A stretch of 64,000 bases of DNA, from the NCBI RefSeq assembly GCF_002741075.1, contig NZ_CP016634.1:3192001-3256000 (forward strand). The letters run 5' to 3'. Positions within the stretch are counted from its first letter, which is position 1; every line of letters starts with the position of its first letter. Position numbers and translations under genes: made by a program. This document shows positions 28,666-37,262 of the stretch, in pieces. Source of the stretch: Pseudomonas putida (GTDB lineage Bacteria; Pseudomonadota; Gammaproteobacteria; Pseudomonadales; Pseudomonadaceae). The notes beneath the pieces were generated by a model that was not told the origin of the DNA, did no database searches, and worked only from the letters and a program-made list of their open reading frames with translations.

Positions 28666-29529
28666 ATGAGTCGCCCTTTGATCATTCACCCGCGCGCCGA
28701 ATCGGTCGAGGGCCAACCAATCCTGCGCCCACTGCCATCGGCCCAGTGCCGCAGCGTGGGCCCTTTCGTGTTCTTCGATCATATGCTGGACACCCGCTAC
28801 GCCCCAGGCAGCGGGATGGACATTCGCCAACATCCGCATATCGGCCTGTCGACCCTGACCTACTTGTTCGAAGGCGAAATCCTGCACAAGGACAGCCTGG
28901 GTTCCGAGCAGCGCGTGCTGCCGGGCGATGCCAGTTGGATGACCGCAGGCAGCGGCGTCGCCCATGTCGAACGCACCCCCGCCGAGGCCGTGCGCAAGGG
29001 CTCGCGCCTACATGGCTTGCAGGTTTGGCTGGCTTCACCGCGCGAGCATGAGCAAGCGCAGCCCAGCTACAGCCATCACCCAGCCGATAGCCTACCGGTC
29101 AGCGACAACCTGGGTGTGACCATACGCATGATCGCCGGCGAGGGTTTTTGCCTGACCTCGCCTGTCCCGGTGCTCTCCCCCACCCTGTACGCCCAGGTAC
29201 AGATGCAGGCGGCCACCACCTTGAACGTGCCCCTCGAACATGCCGAGCGCGCCCTGTACCTGCTCGACGGCGAGCTACTACTGGGCGAGGACGAGGTAGA
29301 GCCGTGCAACCTGCTGGTGCTGCCCGAAGGCGAAGAAGTGACGTTGTACGCGCAAAGCGAGTGCCAACTGATACTGATCGGTGGCGCGCCGCTGGATGGG
29401 CCACGGCGGATGAACTGGAACTTCGTGGCCAGCGATCCGGAACTGATCGAACAGGCCCGGGTGCGCTGGGCGGCAGGTGAGTGGCCGACGGTGCCTGGGG
29501 AAACGACGCGGATCGAGTTGCCGCGTTAA
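28666..29529 (+). CDS. Pirin family protein
   Basis: A 287-residue bicupin from the ATG at 28666 with GGAG eight bases before it; the open frame upstream overlaps the divergent amidohydrolase gene. The N-terminal cupin has the metal-ligand pattern HPHIGLSTLTYLFEGEILHK and later HVERTPAE. Pirins bind a metal and some have quercetinase activity or act as redox-sensing co-regulators. Its role here is not indicated by neighbours. Confidence 0.88.
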   Translation: MSRPLIIHPRAESVEGQPILRPLPSAQCRSVGPFVFFDHMLDTRYAPGSGMDIRQHPHIGLSTLTYLFEGEILHKDSLGSEQRVLPGDASWMTAGSGVAHVERTPAEAVRKGSRLHGLQVWLASPREHEQAQPSYSHHPADSLPVSDNLGVTIRMIAGEGFCLTSPVPVLSPTLYAQVQMQAATTLNVPLEHAERALYLLDGELLLGEDEVEPCNLLVLPEGEEVTLYAQSECQLILIGGAPLDGPRRMNWNFVASDPELIEQARVRWAAGEWPTVPGETTRIELPR

Positions 29530-29531
29530 GA

Positions 29532-29576
29532 GAGCCGCCTTGCGGCCGGGATTGAGGCGCTGCAGCATGGCGGCTC
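29532..29576. repeat. Inverted repeat between convergent genes
   Basis: GAGCCGCC (29532-29539) and GGCGGCTC (29569-29576) form an 8-bp stem between the pirin and dienelactone hydrolase genes. A second G/C-rich palindrome (GGGCTGCAGCGCAGCCC) lies just to the right. The pair probably acts as a 3' end structure. Confidence 0.45.
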
Positions 29577-29626
29577 GGTGGAAGCTGGCGTAGCCTGCGA
29601 TGGGCTGCAGCGCAGCCCTTGCCCAG

Positions 29627-30352
29627 TTAGAACTGGAACACTTCGTCCAACAGGTTGTGCATGGCGCGGAACGCGCGCTCGGAGGTGCGCCGGTCGTATT
29701 GCATCTTGCCGGGCACATTGGCGGCAGGGTCAGTGAACGAGTGCACCGCACCGCCATAGCTGAGCAATTGCCAGTCGACCTTGGCCGCGTTCATCTCCTC
29801 TTCGAACGCTGGCAGTTGCTCCTTGGGTACCAGCGGGTCGCAAGCGCCGTGCAGCACCAGTACCGAGCCTCTGATGCGTTTGGCATCGGCCGGGTTCGGC
29901 GTATCCAGCGTGCCGTGGAACGACACCGCCGCCCGCAGGTCGGCACCGGTACGGGCCAGCTCCAGCGCGCAGCAACCACCGAAGCAGAAGCCAAAGGTCG
30001 CCACCTTGCCCGGCTCCAGCAGCGCCCTGGACTGCCCGAGCAATTGAGACAGCGCTTCTTCCATGCGCTTGCGCAGCTCACCGCGATTGTTTTTCAACGG
30101 CATCATTGCCGCACCCGCCTCGTCGGCATTGGACGGACGAACCGATTGTCCGTAAAGGTCAGCGACCAGCACCACATACCCCTGGCTGGCCACTTCCCTG
30201 GCAATCCGCTCGGCACCTTCGCCCACGCCCATCCAGTTCGGGGCCATCACCAGGCCTGGCCGGGGCAGCGCGCCCGGCTCGTAGACCAGACGGCTTTCGT
30301 AGGCCTTGCCCGCATGGTGATAGACCAACGACTCGACGATTACCTTGCTCAT
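29627..30352 (-). CDS. Dienelactone hydrolase family protein
   Basis: A 241-residue alpha/beta hydrolase from the ATG at 30352 (MSKVIVESLVYHH). The nucleophile is a Cys in GFCFGGCCALE, followed by Asp in HGACDPLVP and His in GGAVHSFTDP, the Cys-Asp-His triad of dienelactone hydrolases. No chlorocatechol genes are nearby, so it is a general family member rather than a pathway ClcD. It lies after the htpG terminator and has its own ribosome-binding region (AAGGAGGAGTTTG). Confidence 0.9.
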   Translation of the reverse strand: MSKVIVESLVYHHAGKAYESRLVYEPGALPRPGLVMAPNWMGVGEGAERIAREVASQGYVVLVADLYGQSVRPSNADEAGAAMMPLKNNRGELRKRMEEALSQLLGQSRALLEPGKVATFGFCFGGCCALELARTGADLRAAVSFHGTLDTPNPADAKRIRGSVLVLHGACDPLVPKEQLPAFEEEMNAAKVDWQLLSYGGAVHSFTDPAANVPGKMQYDRRTSERAFRAMHNLLDEVFQF

Positions 30353-30373
30353 CAAACTCCTCCTTGCACCATG

Positions 30374-30398
30374 AAAAAAGCCCGCCGAAGCGGGCTTT
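30374..30398 (-). terminator. Intrinsic terminator of htpG
   Basis: On the minus strand AAAGCCCGC pairs with GCGGGCTTT around a TTCG tetraloop (plus-strand arms 30377-30385 and 30390-30398) and runs into six T's. It lies 10 bases after the htpG stop. Confidence 0.93.
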
Positions 30399-30407
30399 GT
30401 CTTCAAC

Positions 30408-32312
30408 TCAAGCAGACAATTCGACCAACAGCTTGTTCAGGCGACGAACGTAGGCCGCCGGGTCCTTCAGGCTATCGCCGGCTGCCAGCGCAGCCTGGTC
30501 GAACAGAATATGCGAAAGCTCCGCGAAGCGGTCCTCGCTCTGTTCGTTGTCCAGCTTCTCGATCAGCGGGTGGCTCGGGTTGAATTCGAAGATCGGCTTG
30601 GAGTCCGGCACCTTCTGGCCGCTGGCTTCGAGGATCTGGCGCATCTGCAGGCCCAGGTCCTGCTCGCCGATGGCCAGGATCGCTGGTGAGTCGGTCAGGC
30701 GGTGCGACACACGTACTTCGGCGACGCTTTCACCCAGCGCGCTCTTCAGACGCTCGACCAGCCCTTCCTTCTCCTTGGCGACTTCTTCCTGAGCCCTCTT
30801 GTCCTCTTCGGAGTCCAGCTTGCCCAGGTCCAGGTCGCCACGGGCGACATCGACGAAGGCCTTGCCATCGAACTCGTTGAGGTAGCTCATCAGCCACTCG
30901 TCGATGCGGTCGGTCAGCAGCAGGACCTCGATGCCTTTCTTGCGGAAGACTTCCAGGTGCGGGCTGTTCTTGACCTGGGCGTAGGACTCGCCGGTCAGGT
31001 AGTAGATCTTGTCCTGACCTTCCTTGGCGCGCGCCAGGTAGTCGGCCAGGGCAACGCTCTGCTCGCCGCTTTCGTCAGCGGTCGAGGCAAAGCGCAGCAG
31101 GCCTGCGATCTTCTCCTTGTTGGCGAAGTCTTCGGCTGGGCCTTCCTTCATCACCTGGCCGAAGTTCTTCCAGAAGCCCTTGTACTGCTCGGGCTCGTTC
31201 TTCGCCAGTTTCTCCAGCATGTCCAGCACACGCTTGGTCAGGGCCGACTTCATCGAATCGATGATCGGGTCCTTCTGCAGGATCTCGCGGGAGACGTTCA
31301 GCGACAGGTCGTTGGAGTCGACCACGCCCTTGATGAAGCGCAGGTACAGCGGCAGGAACGACTCGGCCTGGTCCATGATGAACACGCGCTGCACATACAG
31401 CTTCAGGCCGCGTGGCGCTTCGCGCTGGTACAGGTCGAACGGCGCGCGGGCCGGCACGTAAAGCAGTGAGCTGTATTCAAGCTTGCCTTCGACCTTGTTG
31501 TGGCTCCAGGCCAGCGGGTTCTCGAAGTCATGGCCGATGTGCTTGTAGAACTCCTGGTATTCCTCGTCCTTGATCTCGGTACGTGGACGGGTCCACAGGG
31601 CGCTGGCGCGGTTGACGGTTTCCCATTCCTGGGCCGGCTGCTCCTCGCCTTCGACAGCGGCAGATTCCTTCGGCAGTTCGATCGGCAGGGCGATGTGGTC
31701 GGAGTACTTCTTGACGATGTTGCGCAGGCGCCAGCCATCGGCGAACTCTTCTTCGCCCTTTTTCAGGTGCAGGACGATACGGGTGCCGCGTTGCGGCTTG
31801 TCGAGGGTGGCGACTTCGAACTCGCCCTCGCCTTTGGAGGACCAGTGCACGCCTTCGGCGGCTGGCAGGCCGGCGCGGCGGCTGTAGACATCGACCTTGT
31901 CGGCGACGATGAACGCCGAATAGAAGCCGACACCGAACTGGCCGATCAGGTGCGAGTCCTTCTTCTGGTCACCGGTCAGATTCTTCATGAAGTCGGCGGT
32001 ACCGGACTTGGCGATGGTGCCCAGGTGCGCGATGACGTCTTCGCGGCTCATGCCGATACCGTTGTCCTCGAGGGTCACGGTGCTGGCGTCCTTGTCGAAG
32101 CTCACGCGAATCTTGAGCTCAGCGTCGCCTTCGAGCAGCTCAGGCTTGGCCAGGGCCTCGAAACGCAGCTTGTCGGCGGCGTCGGAGGCGTTGGAAATCA
32201 GCTCACGCAGGAAGATTTCCTTGTTCGAATACAAGGAATGGATCATGAGGTGCAGCAGCTGCTTTACCTCGGTCTGGAAGCCCAGGGTTTCTTTTTGAGT
32301 TTCCACACTCAT
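30408..32312 (-). CDS. htpG: HtpG, Hsp90-family chaperone
   Basis: A 634-residue chaperone from the ATG at 32312 ([20 protein letters not shown]). The N-terminal GHKL ATPase motifs are [27 protein letters not shown] and [11 protein letters not shown]; the middle and C-terminal dimerisation domains are complete. It is a cytosolic ATP-dependent chaperone. A near-consensus sigma-32 promoter lies 78-105 bases upstream and a strong terminator follows. Confidence 0.98.
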   Translation of the reverse strand: MSVETQKETLGFQTEVKQLLHLMIHSLYSNKEIFLRELISNASDAADKLRFEALAKPELLEGDAELKIRVSFDKDASTVTLEDNGIGMSREDVIAHLGTIAKSGTADFMKNLTGDQKKDSHLIGQFGVGFYSAFIVADKVDVYSRRAGLPAAEGVHWSSKGEGEFEVATLDKPQRGTRIVLHLKKGEEEFADGWRLRNIVKKYSDHIALPIELPKESAAVEGEEQPAQEWETVNRASALWTRPRTEIKDEEYQEFYKHIGHDFENPLAWSHNKVEGKLEYSSLLYVPARAPFDLYQREAPRGLKLYVQRVFIMDQAESFLPLYLRFIKGVVDSNDLSLNVSREILQKDPIIDSMKSALTKRVLDMLEKLAKNEPEQYKGFWKNFGQVMKEGPAEDFANKEKIAGLLRFASTADESGEQSVALADYLARAKEGQDKIYYLTGESYAQVKNSPHLEVFRKKGIEVLLLTDRIDEWLMSYLNEFDGKAFVDVARGDLDLGKLDSEEDKRAQEEVAKEKEGLVERLKSALGESVAEVRVSHRLTDSPAILAIGEQDLGLQMRQILEASGQKVPDSKPIFEFNPSHPLIEKLDNEQSEDRFAELSHILFDQAALAAGDSLKDPAAYVRRLNKLLVELSA

Positions 32313-32389
32313 GGTCTTCAAAACTCCGATCTGTTGGCAGTGGTCGCCTGGCACCCGCAAAAGGGCTGCATCGACGGCGGATGTCCAGC

Positions 32390-32417
32390 AGATGGGGGCT
32401 GGCCTGACTATTTCAAG
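32390..32417 (-). promoter_or_regulatory. Sigma-32 (heat-shock) promoter of htpG
   Basis: On the minus strand CTTGAAA (32417-32411) is followed after 13 bases by CCCCATCT (32397-32390), matching the sigma-32 consensus CTTGAAA-N11-16-CCCCATNT. The -35 box is formed by the last codons and TAG stop of the upstream thioesterase gene. Confidence 0.85.
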
Positions 32418-32866
32418 GGCTTTACCGGTTCAATCTTGAAATGAGCACGCGCGGTCGCGATCGGCGAATCGGGGTCGGCCTGCCAGGCGGTGATGGCGAC
32501 GTTGGTCACCCGACGCCCCTGGCGCCAGAGCTGACAGGAGGCGAACGTATCGCGGTAGTGCCCTGCCCGCAGGTAATCGATGGAGAAATCGATGATCTTG
32601 GGGATGCTGGCGCTCTCACTGTAGATCAGCAAATAAAGCGCCGCCGAGAGTTCCATGAAGCCTGCGATCACACCGCCATGGATCGCGGGCAACAGGGGGT
32701 TGCCAATGTTGTCCTGGCTCGCGGGCAGACGAAACAGCAAGTCATCGCCTCGACGCTCGCACTCGATGCCGATGAGTCCGGCATAAGGGATCAGCTCCAG
32801 CAAGGGCTGGTAATCGCCGACAGCGTGGGCTTCGTTGAGCCGCTGACGGACGTCATCAGGCATCAT
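32408..32866 (-). CDS. PaaI/hotdog-fold thioesterase
   Basis: A 152-residue single hotdog domain with the PaaI-type active-site stretch [20 protein letters not shown] (HGG motif, residue about 85 of a typical layout). Such enzymes hydrolyse acyl- or aryl-CoA thioesters. Its start overlaps the stop of another PaaI-type gene by four bases, so both are translated together. The end of the gene supplies the htpG -35 box. Confidence 0.85.
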   Translation of the reverse strand: MMPDDVRQRLNEAHAVGDYQPLLELIPYAGLIGIECERRGDDLLFRLPASQDNIGNPLLPAIHGGVIAGFMELSAALYLLIYSESASIPKIIDFSIDYLRAGHYRDTFASCQLWRQGRRVTNVAITAWQADPDSPIATARAHFKIEPVKPLK

Positions 32867-33339
32867 GGGCGCTCCTCCTTGAGGCTATTGCCGAAGCGGA
32901 TGCCGCCCTTGACGTCCTGGCCCAGGCGCATGAAGGTGCCGACTACATGGCAGATCGGTCGTGTCGGGTCATCCTGGTAGGCCGTGCCGCGGGTGAAGAT
33001 CACGTCACGCGTTACCCGGTAGCACTGGGCATGGCCATGGATGTCCTTGCCCGCCTCGGCTGGGTGCATGTAATCGATGCGAAGATCCAGGGTCGGGCAG
33101 ACCTCGAAGCGCGGCAAGGCACACAAGGTGGCCATGCCGCAGGTGGTATCCATCAGCGTGGTCAAGGCGCCACCGTGTACCGCCCCAGTCTGCGGATTGC
33201 CTACGATGGCCGCAGACCAAGGCAACACCAATGTCATGCCGTCGGTATCGGCATGATGCACGCGCATCTGCAATAACTGACAATGCTTCAATGCGGACAG
33301 AAAGCGTTCGGCCATGGCCCGCAGGTCTGAATCTGTCAT
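32863..33339 (-). CDS. PaaI/hotdog-fold thioesterase
   Basis: A 158-residue hotdog protein with the motif NPQTGAVHGGALTTLMDTTCG, typical of the PaaI group, and a conserved DLRIDYMHPAEAG strand. It is coupled to the next thioesterase gene by a four-base overlap. The two proteins are different enough to suggest a heteromeric enzyme or two substrates. The acyl-CoA substrate is unknown. Confidence 0.88.
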   Translation of the reverse strand: MTDSDLRAMAERFLSALKHCQLLQMRVHHADTDGMTLVLPWSAAIVGNPQTGAVHGGALTTLMDTTCGMATLCALPRFEVCPTLDLRIDYMHPAEAGKDIHGHAQCYRVTRDVIFTRGTAYQDDPTRPICHVVGTFMRLGQDVKGGIRFGNSLKEERP

Positions 33340-33498
33340 GGGGCAACCTGTTTTTTGTGAAGATATTCACTCTGCACAAATCCCGAAAAAAGTCTATCTG
33401 GATCCACGCTATATATATCTGTACTCTGCGTGGAACTTATTCGACTTACTTCAGCTCGAATGGAACAAGTAAGTTATTCCACCAAGGAGAGACACCCC

Positions 33499-33720
33499 AT
33501 GCGTAAACCTTTTGCTTTTGCCCTGATGCTGGCCGCTGCCATGGGCCTGGCCGCTTGCGACAAGGCGAGCGAAAACAAGGCTCCGGAAACCAAGACCGAG
33601 CAAGCCGCCCCTGAAGCTGCCCCAGCCACCCCGGCTCCAGAAGCTGCTCCTGCTACCCCAGCTCCGGAAGCAACTCCTGCTCCGGAAACCGCTCCAAGCG
33701 AAGAGCCGGCCAAGCAGTAA
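33499..33720 (+). CDS. Small Pro/Ala/Glu-rich lipoprotein
   Basis: A 73-residue precursor with signal sequence and lipobox LAAC (Cys at about 22), followed by a low-complexity tail made of repeats of EAAPATPAP and its variants. AAGGAG precedes the ATG at 33499. It probably sits in the outer or inner membrane as an extended spacer-like lipoprotein. It is the last chromosomal gene before the ICE. Confidence 0.75.
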   Translation: MRKPFAFALMLAAAMGLAACDKASENKAPETKTEQAAPEAAPATPAPEAAPATPAPEATPAPETAPSEEPAKQ

Positions 33721-34025
33721 GCAGCACCCCCAAAAAAGTGCCGGTGTCAATTCTTTCGCGCAAATCAAGAAGGACTTGAAACCGTATATGGGACAGTAGG
33801 TTAGCTCCTTTCGGGGCCGCTTAGAAGAAGAGCGGCGTTGTCGGCTAGGAGCGACATAGGAGCGTTGGGAGAGAAAGCCGCATCGCACTGTGTAGTGCTG
33901 GATTGCCGAGGAACGGCGGGCCTGTCGCATCATCATAGCCCAACAGGCTCGGCGGCATCCAGAATGAAGAACGCGCAGCCTGGGCTGCGCGTTCGATGGA
34001 TGCCGTTGAATAGCATGCGGTGCAA
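33721..34025. other. Chromosome-ICE junction region
   Basis: This 305-base gap has no gene that I recognise. It separates the chromosomal lipoprotein gene from the last gene of the trb operon. An A-run (CCCCCAAAAAAG, 33726-33737) directly after the lipoprotein stop looks like the left half of a terminator whose right half is missing. The junction is therefore probably between about 33735 and 33960. No tRNA gene was seen. The exact attachment site cannot be fixed without the other end. Confidence 0.5.
33970..33993 (-). terminator. Hairpin after the trb operon
   Basis: AACGCGCAGCC (33970-33980) and GGCTGCGCGTT (33983-33993) form a perfect 11-bp inverted repeat with a two-base centre, 33 bases past the end of the DUF2274 gene. 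Only a weak T-rich run (CTTCATTCT) follows on the minus strand, so it may be a terminator or an ICE-end structure. Confidence 0.5.
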
Positions 34026-34271
34026 TCATGGCGGCTTCGGTGGTGTGCTGCGGGTCGCCGTGCCCTTCCTGAATCCTCGATCCCCCGCCATGAACGCTTC
34101 CAGCATATGCGGGATCAGCGTCGCCGCATCAACGGCCTCGCCATACGCCTGCGCGTGTAGCGCGGCGTAGCGGTCGAGGTCGACTTTCAAGCTGGTCGGG
34201 CAAACGAAAGTCAGCTTGGTGCTCTCGGTCTTCGGCAGCGGGCCGAGCCGCAGCTTCTTGGTCGTGCTCAT
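34026..34271 (-). CDS. DUF2274 protein, last gene of the trb operon
   Basis: An 81-residue protein containing SLKVDLDRYAALHAQAYGE and LIPHMLEAFMAGDRGF, the DUF2274 pattern seen after trbI in Tn4371-like ICEs. It looks like a ribbon-helix-helix type small protein. Its start overlaps the trbI stop by four bases. The function is unknown; it marks the end of the conjugation operon. Confidence 0.8.
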   Translation of the reverse strand: MSTTKKLRLGPLPKTESTKLTFVCPTSLKVDLDRYAALHAQAYGEAVDAATLIPHMLEAFMAGDRGFRKGTATRSTPPKPP

Positions 34272-35548
34272 CGTGAAGTCCCCCGGTTGAAGAACAGCGG
34301 CTGGTACGGCCGCAGCACCAGATCCCGGTTGACGATGATGCGAACCGGCAGGCCCGGCCGTTGCGTTAAGGTCGGCTGGATGTTGAGGTTGCGCCGGGTC
34401 ATCTCCTGGCCGACCTGATTGATGCTGTCCTGCGCGCTGTCGCGCCCAGCGATGATGACGCGATCACCATCCTGCCGGTTCTCCGGCGCGGCCAGCTCGG
34501 CACCGACGCCCAGCAGCGTGGTGAGTGCCGCACCGGCAAAGATGCGGCCCCAGTGGTAGTCCACATCGTCCTCCAGCCCGGCATAGCCGGCTGGGTCGGT
34601 GCCGGCCAGGTTGTCGAGCGTGAGCGAAGACGTGTCCGGCAGGATGATCCGGTTCCAGACGACTTGAACGCGGCTCTGCCCGTAGCTGACCTGGCTGTTG
34701 TATTTGCCCAGGATGCGCGAACCCTGCGGAATCAGCAGGAAGCGCCCGGTGGCTGTGTCATAGACCGGCTCCGTCACCGTGGCGATCACGTCGCCGGGCA
34801 AGTCCGACTTGATGCCCGTCACCAAGGCACCTGCGACCACTGTTCCGGCCATAACCTGATACGGCGAAATTGGCAGAGTCAGATTGCCGGAATTACGGGT
34901 TTCAGTGGGGCCAGCTTTCATGAAAGCCTCTTTCTGGTCTTGCCGGTTTTGCACCGCTGTCGGGTCAGCAGGTTGGGCCGCCGTGGAGGCCGGCCCGGCC
35001 GCCAGCGGGTCAAACGCCGCATTGGCGGCGAAGCCCGGCGCAGCGGCCACCTGTGTCTGCGCTACCGGCGCCGCATTCTGCCCACCCGAGCGGAAGAACA
35101 CGGACGAGGCCGCGGCCGCCTCGGCTTCTTTTCGCAGGGCATCGTTCGGGTCGTGACCGGGGGCCGCGTAGGCAGCCGTCGCCGGTTGCTGCGACTTCAC
35201 GATAGCCGGGCCAAGATCGCCCGGCAGCGGTGGCCCTAGTTCGGGAACGGCAGGCAGCAACGCCGGCGGCAGCTTGGAATAGTCCGTCGGCAGCGCATCC
35301 AGTCCTTCCGACTTTGACACGCGATCGACGTTGTAAAGCTCGGTCTGCTCGCCTGTGCTGCGTCGATGAGGTTGCAGCGACCACATCAGCGCGCCGAGCA
35401 CGGCGACCGCTAGGACGCCGGCAAGGATGGCCAGCGAGCGCCGGTTCAGGCGTGTGACTGGACGCGGCTGGGCGCGCAGCGCCACTGCCTCCGGCGCCAC
35501 CTTGTCCGCCTGCGGCGCGGCAAGGTCGGGAGTGTCATCCTGGCTCAT
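34268..35548 (-). CDS. trbI: TrbI, VirB10-like core-complex protein
   Basis: A 426-residue protein with one N-terminal membrane segment (about 38-60), a long Pro/Ala-rich periplasmic linker and a C-terminal VirB10/TrbI beta barrel domain (YDTATGRFLLIPQGSRILGKY, then DYHWGRIFAGAALTTLLG). It spans inner to outer membrane in the type IV secretion core complex. The stop is four bases into DUF2274; trbG lies two bases upstream. Confidence 0.95.
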   Translation of the reverse strand: MSQDDTPDLAAPQADKVAPEAVALRAQPRPVTRLNRRSLAILAGVLAVAVLGALMWSLQPHRRSTGEQTELYNVDRVSKSEGLDALPTDYSKLPPALLPAVPELGPPLPGDLGPAIVKSQQPATAAYAAPGHDPNDALRKEAEAAAASSVFFRSGGQNAAPVAQTQVAAAPGFAANAAFDPLAAGPASTAAQPADPTAVQNRQDQKEAFMKAGPTETRNSGNLTLPISPYQVMAGTVVAGALVTGIKSDLPGDVIATVTEPVYDTATGRFLLIPQGSRILGKYNSQVSYGQSRVQVVWNRIILPDTSSLTLDNLAGTDPAGYAGLEDDVDYHWGRIFAGAALTTLLGVGAELAAPENRQDGDRVIIAGRDSAQDSINQVGQEMTRRNLNIQPTLTQRPGLPVRIIVNRDLVLRPYQPLFFNRGTSR

Positions 35549-35550
35549 GG

Positions 35551-36543
35551 TCAGTTCCTCCGTGCAACACCATCGGTGCGCTCGATCCGCACCACGTCGC
35601 CGCCATCGCCGCCCAGCCGCAGTTCGGCCGCGCCGAACAGGCGATCCACGACGTAGTACGGCGAGCGAAAACGGTAGTTCACCAGTTGCCCGTCGCCCTG
35701 CGCGCCGATGACAAACAGCGGCGGCAGCTCGCCCTGGGCGATGCCCGGCGGGAACTGGATATAGACCTTCTCTCCATCATCGAAGGCGCGCAGAGGCTTC
35801 CACGGCGGGTTGCTGCCCGATACCGCGTAGCGGAAGCGGATCTTGTCCAGCGACAGGCCCGTATCGACAGGCGTTGTTGCCTGCGCTGCCTGCGCCTGGC
35901 GCTGCAACGCGAGCATTCGGTCTTTCGGATAGTCCCAGGACACCGACGCCATCCATGCCCTCTCGGTCGAGGTCAGCTCCAGCAGGTAGGTGCGCCGACT
36001 GGTGGTGATGACGAGATTGGTTTTCAGACCGGAGCGGATAGGCTTGACCAGCACATTGACGCGCAGATCGGCCCCGCCGCCGCTGGACGTGTCGCCCACG
36101 ATCCAGCGCACGGTATCGCCGGCGGCGACCGTTACCAGTTCCTCGCCCGGTTGAAGCGAAACCACCGTCACGCGCCCCGGCGACGCATAGACCTGATAAA
36201 GCGCGCCATCGGTGAACGGCCACACCTGAATCGCGTTGACGTAGCCCTCACGGGTAGGCGCGATACGCGCTTCTGCATTGGCACGGGAAACGCGCACCTT
36301 TTCGTCGGCCGGCTCCGGCGCAACGGGGGCCTCATCGAGTTCCGGCAGGGGCTTCAACTGCGCCGGCAGCGCCAGCGGTTCAGGGACGGCGACGACTTCG
36401 ACGGGCTTGGGCGGTTCGGGCAACGGCTGGGCCAGCACCGTCTCGTCGAGCGAGATGGATGGCGGCGGCTTCCCCTGCGAGGCGCAGCCCGCGAGGGCCA
36501 GCAGCGTCAAAGGAACAACGTAAAGGCGGAAACGAAGTTTCAT
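35551..36543 (-). CDS. trbG: TrbG, VirB9-like core-complex lipoprotein
   Basis: A 330-residue protein from the ATG at 36543, which overlaps the trbF stop. It begins MKLRFRLYVVPLTLLALAGC, so it carries a lipobox (LAGC). The VirB9/CagX domain follows (AYQVYASPGRVTVVSLQPGE-type strand at about 125-145) and the C-terminal part has NPPWKPLRAFDDGEKVYIQF. It forms the periplasmic/outer-membrane ring with TrbI. Confidence 0.93.
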   Translation of the reverse strand: MKLRFRLYVVPLTLLALAGCASQGKPPPSISLDETVLAQPLPEPPKPVEVVAVPEPLALPAQLKPLPELDEAPVAPEPADEKVRVSRANAEARIAPTREGYVNAIQVWPFTDGALYQVYASPGRVTVVSLQPGEELVTVAAGDTVRWIVGDTSSGGGADLRVNVLVKPIRSGLKTNLVITTSRRTYLLELTSTERAWMASVSWDYPKDRMLALQRQAQAAQATTPVDTGLSLDKIRFRYAVSGSNPPWKPLRAFDDGEKVYIQFPPGIAQGELPPLFVIGAQGDGQLVNYRFRSPYYVVDRLFGAAELRLGGDGGDVVRIERTDGVARRN

Positions 36544-37244
36544 GGTTTGGCTCCTTCGGAAGAATCCAGTTCGCGGCTCCATGACAGGCCGTTGACGTAG
36601 ATACCCAATGGGTTCTTGAGCAGGCGCTGTTCAGTACGCGGGGTTTGCAGGACGGTCGAAAGCACGGCGTTCCAGCGTTCGGTGCCGGCGGGCGCACCGT
36701 TGACATAGCGCTGCTCTGTCCAGCGCACGTTGAAAGACGTGTCGCTCGCGCGAACCACGCTGGTGATTTGCACCGTTACCGATTCCTTGCCGATGCGGGC
36801 GAATGGGTCATTGGTGCGGGCGTAGTCGTTGAGCACCGCCGCGCCCTTGTCGGTGGTGTAGTCGTAGGCATCGAGCCAGTTCTGCCGCACCACGATGGGG
36901 TCGATGGACAGCGAGCGAACCAGCGTCACGAAGCGCGCCAGGTGGTGCGCGATCTGCGCGTCGCCGGGCCGGTACGGCGTGGCGGCCTCTCCCACGGCGC
37001 GCACCTGCCCGGCTTGATCGACCTCGATGACATAGGGCGTCACGATGGACTGCGCCGAGCGCCACACCAGGCCGCCGGCCATCAACAGCGCGAGCACTAG
37101 GCAGCCGAAGGCCATCAGGCGCCAATTCTTCGCCTGCACGCGGGCGGAGCCGATACGGTCGTCCCACACCTGGGCGGCGGCTTGATACGGGGTGGCAGGC
37201 TGCGGCGTATCGGCGTAGCGCACCTGCGGTCGTTTGAATCGCAT
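36540..37244 (-). CDS. trbF: TrbF, VirB8-like assembly protein
   Basis: A 234-residue bitopic protein with one membrane segment (about 44-66) followed by a periplasmic VirB8 domain (VIEVDQAGQVRAVG, NGLSWSRELDSSEGAKP at the end). It links the inner-membrane machinery to the core complex. It overlaps trbG by four bases and follows trbL by 18 bases. Confidence 0.93.
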   Translation of the reverse strand: MRFKRPQVRYADTPQPATPYQAAAQVWDDRIGSARVQAKNWRLMAFGCLVLALLMAGGLVWRSAQSIVTPYVIEVDQAGQVRAVGEAATPYRPGDAQIAHHLARFVTLVRSLSIDPIVVRQNWLDAYDYTTDKGAAVLNDYARTNDPFARIGKESVTVQITSVVRASDTSFNVRWTEQRYVNGAPAGTERWNAVLSTVLQTPRTEQRLLKNPLGIYVNGLSWSRELDSSEGAKP

Positions 37245-37262
37245 GGGTGTTCTCCTTGAAGG

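Noticed and set aside
33721..34025. tRNA attachment site at the ICE end
   Set aside because: No cloverleaf or CCA-type 3' end could be found in this gap.
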